Positions 7,088 to 9,344 of a stretch of DNA of 9,344 nucleotides are shown here, piece by piece; position 1 is the first letter of the stretch, and each line of letters begins with the position of its first letter. The stretch lies in contig CBFGLF010000072.1 of assembly GCA_965649545.1 (NCBI GenBank), positions 1 to 9,344 of the forward strand, written 5' to 3'. The notes beneath the pieces were generated by a model. That model was given only the letters and a program-made list of their open reading frames with translations. It was not told where the DNA came from and did not search any database. The translations under genes and the position numbers were made by a program. The DNA comes from CABHOJ01 sp965649545 (GTDB lineage Bacteria > Pseudomonadota > Gammaproteobacteria > Burkholderiales > Methylophilaceae).

Positions 7088-7894
7088 TTAGTTCGAGAGC
7101 TGCAGTTCCTGCAGGATGGTGGTCGACAATTCCTCGATCGATCGGCTGGTCGAATCGACCCAGCGGACGCCGCTATTACGCATCATCTCCTCAGCCATCC
7201 GCACTTCGTTGCGACAGTTGTCCAGCGAAGCGTAGAAACTGTTGGGGCGACGCTCGCTACGCACGGAATGCAGGCGTTCCGGCTTGATGGTCATGCCGAA
7301 CAGCTTGTGCGGGAAATTCTCGAGCACGGCCGGGATATGGCCACGTTCCAGGTCTTCCGGGATGAGCGGGTAATTGGCGGCCTTGATGCCGAACTGCATG
7401 GCCATGTAGAGACTGGTCGGGGTCTTGCCGCAACGGGATACGCCGATGAGGATGACCTGCGCTTCCTCCAGGCCTTCTTCGGTCATGCCGTCGTCATGGC
7501 CGAGCGTGAAGTTGATGGCTTCCATTCGCTCCGAATAATTCTGCCCCTGGATGCTGTGGGCGATGCCGGAGCCGGTCAATGGAGTCTCGCCTAGTTCGAC
7601 GCCAAGGGGGTTGATGAAGGATTCGAAGAGGTCGATGTAGTAGGCGCTGCATTGCTTGATCATCGTGCGATGTTCGACATTGCCTAGCGACATGACGACG
7701 ATGGGCTGCACGTTGTCCTCGGCCCGAGCCATATCGATACGGGCCATGGCCTCCAGCACCTGGCGCAAGGTGTTGGTGAACGGCAGGCGGATCTGGCGAA
7801 AGGCCGTGTCGGGGAAGTGCGCCAGCAGCTGACCGAGCGCTTGCGCGGTCAGGCCTGTGCCGTCAGAGATGAAAAAGACCGTGCGCTGGTGCAT
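7088..7894 (-). CDS. ppsR: PEP synthase regulatory protein (bifunctional kinase/pyrophosphorylase, DUF299)
   Basis: This cytoplasmic enzyme controls PEP synthase. It inactivates PpsA by ADP-dependent phosphorylation of a threonine next to the catalytic histidine, and reactivates it by phosphate-dependent removal of that group. The 268-residue protein matches the family length (E. coli homologue about 277). It shows the N-terminal TVFFISDGTGLTA signature (5-17) and the P-loop-like GVSRCGKTPTSLYMA (151-165), which is diagnostic for the family. A TTG codon lies directly before the ATG at 7894. I chose the ATG because GAGAGGG (7900-7906) sits 5 nt before it but only 2 nt before the TTG. It follows ppsA by 22 nt on the same strand, so both are probably cotranscribed, which fits its target. 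In E. coli the two genes are divergent instead. The stop is 75 nt before fhcB. Confidence 0.96.
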   Translation of the reverse strand: MHQRTVFFISDGTGLTAQALGQLLAHFPDTAFRQIRLPFTNTLRQVLEAMARIDMARAEDNVQPIVVMSLGNVEHRTMIKQCSAYYIDLFESFINPLGVELGETPLTGSGIAHSIQGQNYSERMEAINFTLGHDDGMTEEGLEEAQVILIGVSRCGKTPTSLYMAMQFGIKAANYPLIPEDLERGHIPAVLENFPHKLFGMTIKPERLHSVRSERRPNSFYASLDNCRNEVRMAEEMMRNSGVRWVDSTSRSIEELSTTILQELQLSN

Positions 7895-7899
7895 CAAAA

Positions 7900-7906
7900 C
7901 CCTCTC
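7900..7906 (-). promoter_or_regulatory. Ribosome binding site of ppsR
   Basis: GAGAGGG on the minus strand lies in the short ppsA-ppsR gap. Its 5-nt spacing to the ATG at 7894 favours that codon over the adjacent upstream TTG (7895-7897). Confidence 0.6.
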
Positions 7907-7916
7907 GCTGAATCAA

Positions 7917-9344
7917 TCAGCTCTTTTTAGTCAGGCGCTGCCAGGTCTTGATCACCGTGTCAGGATTGAGCGAAACCGACTGGATGCCGGCCTTGACCAG
8001 CCATTCGGCGAAGTCAGGATGGTCGGACGGGCCTTGGCCGCAGATGCCGACATACTTGTTCTTGGCGTTGGCGGTACTGATGGCCATATTGAGCAGGACT
8101 TTCACCGCCGGATCACGTTCGTCGAAGCCGTGTGCCATCAGGCCGGAGTCGCGGTCCATGCCCAGCGACAATTGCGTGAGGTCGTTAGAGCCGATGGAGA
8201 AGCCGTCGAAGTATTCGAGGAAGTCTTCAGCCAGCAGGGCATTGGAAGGGATCTCGCACATCATGATCAGGCGCAGGCCGTTCTCGCCACGCTTGAGGCC
8301 GTAACTTGCCAGGATATCGATCACGGCGCGCGCTTCTTCCAGCGTACGGACGAACGGGATCATGAGTTCGACGTTGGTCAGACCGATTTCGTTACGTACC
8401 TTGAGCATGGCCAGGCATTCCATCTCGAAACAGTCGCGGAAATCTTCAGCGATGTAACGGGCGGCGCCACGGAAACCCAGCATCGGGTTCTCTTCTTCCG
8501 GTTCGTAGATCTCGCCACCGAGCAGCTTGCGATATTCGTTCGACTTGAAATCCGACATGCGGGCGATCACTGGCTTCGGCCAGAATGCCGCACCGATGGT
8601 CGCGACGCCTTCAGCCAGCTTGTCGATGTAGAACTGGCGAGGGTTGGCGTAACCTGCAGAGCGGGTCTTGACTTCCTGCTGCATGGCCGCCGGCAGGCGA
8701 CTGGCGTTGAGGATGGCTTTCGGGTGGATACCGATCATATTGTTGATGACGAACTCGAGGCGGGCGAGGCCGACGCCGTCATTCGGAATCTGGGCGAAAT
8801 TGAAGGCCATATCCGGGTTGCCGACGTTCATCATGATCTTGACGGGCGGCTTGGTCAGCTCGGCTTCGGCTTCCTTGGTGACGGTATATTCCAGGGCGCC
8901 TTCGTAGACGTACCCGGTCTCGCCTTCGGCACAGGATACGGTGACGACCGTGCCTTCGGTCAGGACTTCGGTCGCGTTGCCGCTACCGACGATGGCCGGG
9001 ATGCCCAGCTCACGCGCGATGATCGCTGCATGGCAGGTGCGGCCACCACGGTTGGTGACGAGCGCCGAGGCGCGCTTCATGACCGGTTCCCAGTTCGGGT
9101 CGGTCATGTCGGCCACCAGGATGTCGCCAGGCTGGACGGTGTTCATCTCGGACGCATGTTTGACGATACGCACCGGGCCGACGCCGATCTTCTGCGTCAC
9201 GGCACGGCCCGTGACGATGGCCTGGCCTTTGCCCTTGAGCTGGAACTTCTCGATCGCGCTGCCGGCCTTCTCCTGAGACTTCACCGTCTCAGGGCGGGCT
9301 TGCAGGATGTAGAGTTTGCCGTCGGTACCGTCCTTGCCCCATTC
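7917..9344 (-). CDS. ppsA: Phosphoenolpyruvate synthase, C-terminal part (5' end beyond right edge)
   Basis: PEP synthase (pyruvate, water dikinase) makes PEP, AMP and phosphate from pyruvate, ATP and water in the cytoplasm, the gluconeogenic entry step. The last 475 residues are visible and the frame is open to the right edge; the family is about 790-800 residues long, so the N-terminal ATP-grasp part is missing here. The first visible residues (EWGKDGTDGKLYILQARPET) belong to the end of that domain. Next comes the swivelling phosphohistidine loop NRGGRTCHAAIIARELGIPA with the catalytic His at visible residue 105. The Thr two residues before it is the position PpsR modifies. The C-terminal TIM barrel has FSIGSNDLTQLSLGMDRDS and GICGQGPSDHPDFAEWL, whose Cys (visible residue about 435) is the expected catalytic acid. 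A GTG at 9284 is not the start, because conserved PpsA sequence continues upstream. The TAG or equivalent stop at 7917-7919 precedes ppsR by 22 nt. Confidence 0.97.
   Translation of the reverse strand, partial: EWGKDGTDGKLYILQARPETVKSQEKAGSAIEKFQLKGKGQAIVTGRAVTQKIGVGPVRIVKHASEMNTVQPGDILVADMTDPNWEPVMKRASALVTNRGGRTCHAAIIARELGIPAIVGSGNATEVLTEGTVVTVSCAEGETGYVYEGALEYTVTKEAEAELTKPPVKIMMNVGNPDMAFNFAQIPNDGVGLARLEFVINNMIGIHPKAILNASRLPAAMQQEVKTRSAGYANPRQFYIDKLAEGVATIGAAFWPKPVIARMSDFKSNEYRKLLGGEIYEPEEENPMLGFRGAARYIAEDFRDCFEMECLAMLKVRNEIGLTNVELMIPFVRTLEEARAVIDILASYGLKRGENGLRLIMMCEIPSNALLAEDFLEYFDGFSIGSNDLTQLSLGMDRDSGLMAHGFDERDPAVKVLLNMAISTANAKNKYVGICGQGPSDHPDFAEWLVKAGIQSVSLNPDTVIKTWQRLTKKS

Noticed and set aside
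7895..7897. TTG as the ppsR start
   Set aside because: The GAGAGGG ribosome binding site would be only 2 nt away, whereas the next codon, ATG, is at a normal distance.
9282..9284. GTG as start of an independent gene at the right edge
   Set aside because: The frame is open to the window end and the 20 upstream codons encode conserved PEP synthase sequence, so this is an internal valine.
1..9344. A wholly new biological system, mobile element, CRISPR or defence locus
   Set aside because: All visible coding capacity is explained by known metabolic families, no large unexplained gap remains, and no transposase, integrase, direct-repeat array or tRNA was seen.

Overview
The window is a GC-rich (roughly 60% by eye) bacterial segment in which every real gene lies on the minus strand, so transcription runs from the right edge to the left edge. 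Eight genes are packed with almost no spacing: ppsA (5' part off the right edge), ppsR, fhcB, fhcA, fhcD, fhcC, a formate dehydrogenase beta (diaphorase) gene and the start of the formate dehydrogenase alpha gene (cut by the left edge). The content points to a methylotrophic or formaldehyde-oxidising bacterium, most likely a pseudomonadote. The Fhc genes are homologues of archaeal formylmethanofuran dehydrogenase, but the bacterial PpsR and the NAD-type formate dehydrogenase beside them argue against an archaeon. The sequence does not let me name genus or family.

Right part (7088-9344): the C-terminal 475 residues of phosphoenolpyruvate synthase, carrying the phosphohistidine loop and the catalytic C-terminal barrel, are followed 22 nt later by PpsR, the bifunctional kinase/pyrophosphorylase that switches PEP synthase off and on. 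Middle part (2350-7012): fhcBADC encodes the four subunits of the formyltransferase/hydrolase complex, joined by TAAATG, TAATG and ATGA junctions. Left part (1-2316): a fused NuoE-NuoF-like subunit and a NuoG-like, ferredoxin-domain-bearing alpha subunit form an NAD-linked formate dehydrogenase of the two-subunit, probably tungsten-dependent, type. They are again joined by an ATGA overlap.

Together the six left-hand genes encode the last two steps of tetrahydromethanopterin-linked formaldehyde oxidation: formyl-H4MPT to formate (Fhc), then formate to CO2 plus NADH (Fdh). The PpsA/PpsR pair controls pyruvate-to-PEP conversion, which links C1 energy metabolism to carbon assimilation or gluconeogenesis. 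The only intergenic stretch with visible structure is the 75-nt gap before fhcB. It holds a perfect 9-bp inverted repeat and several copies of a GGGTGT/ACACCC element that could form mutually exclusive hairpins around the fhcB start. I found no mobile element, CRISPR array, tRNA, rRNA or convincing intrinsic terminator, and no clearly undescribed system. The interest lies in the operon arrangement, the structured fhcB leader and some departures in iron-sulfur ligand motifs.
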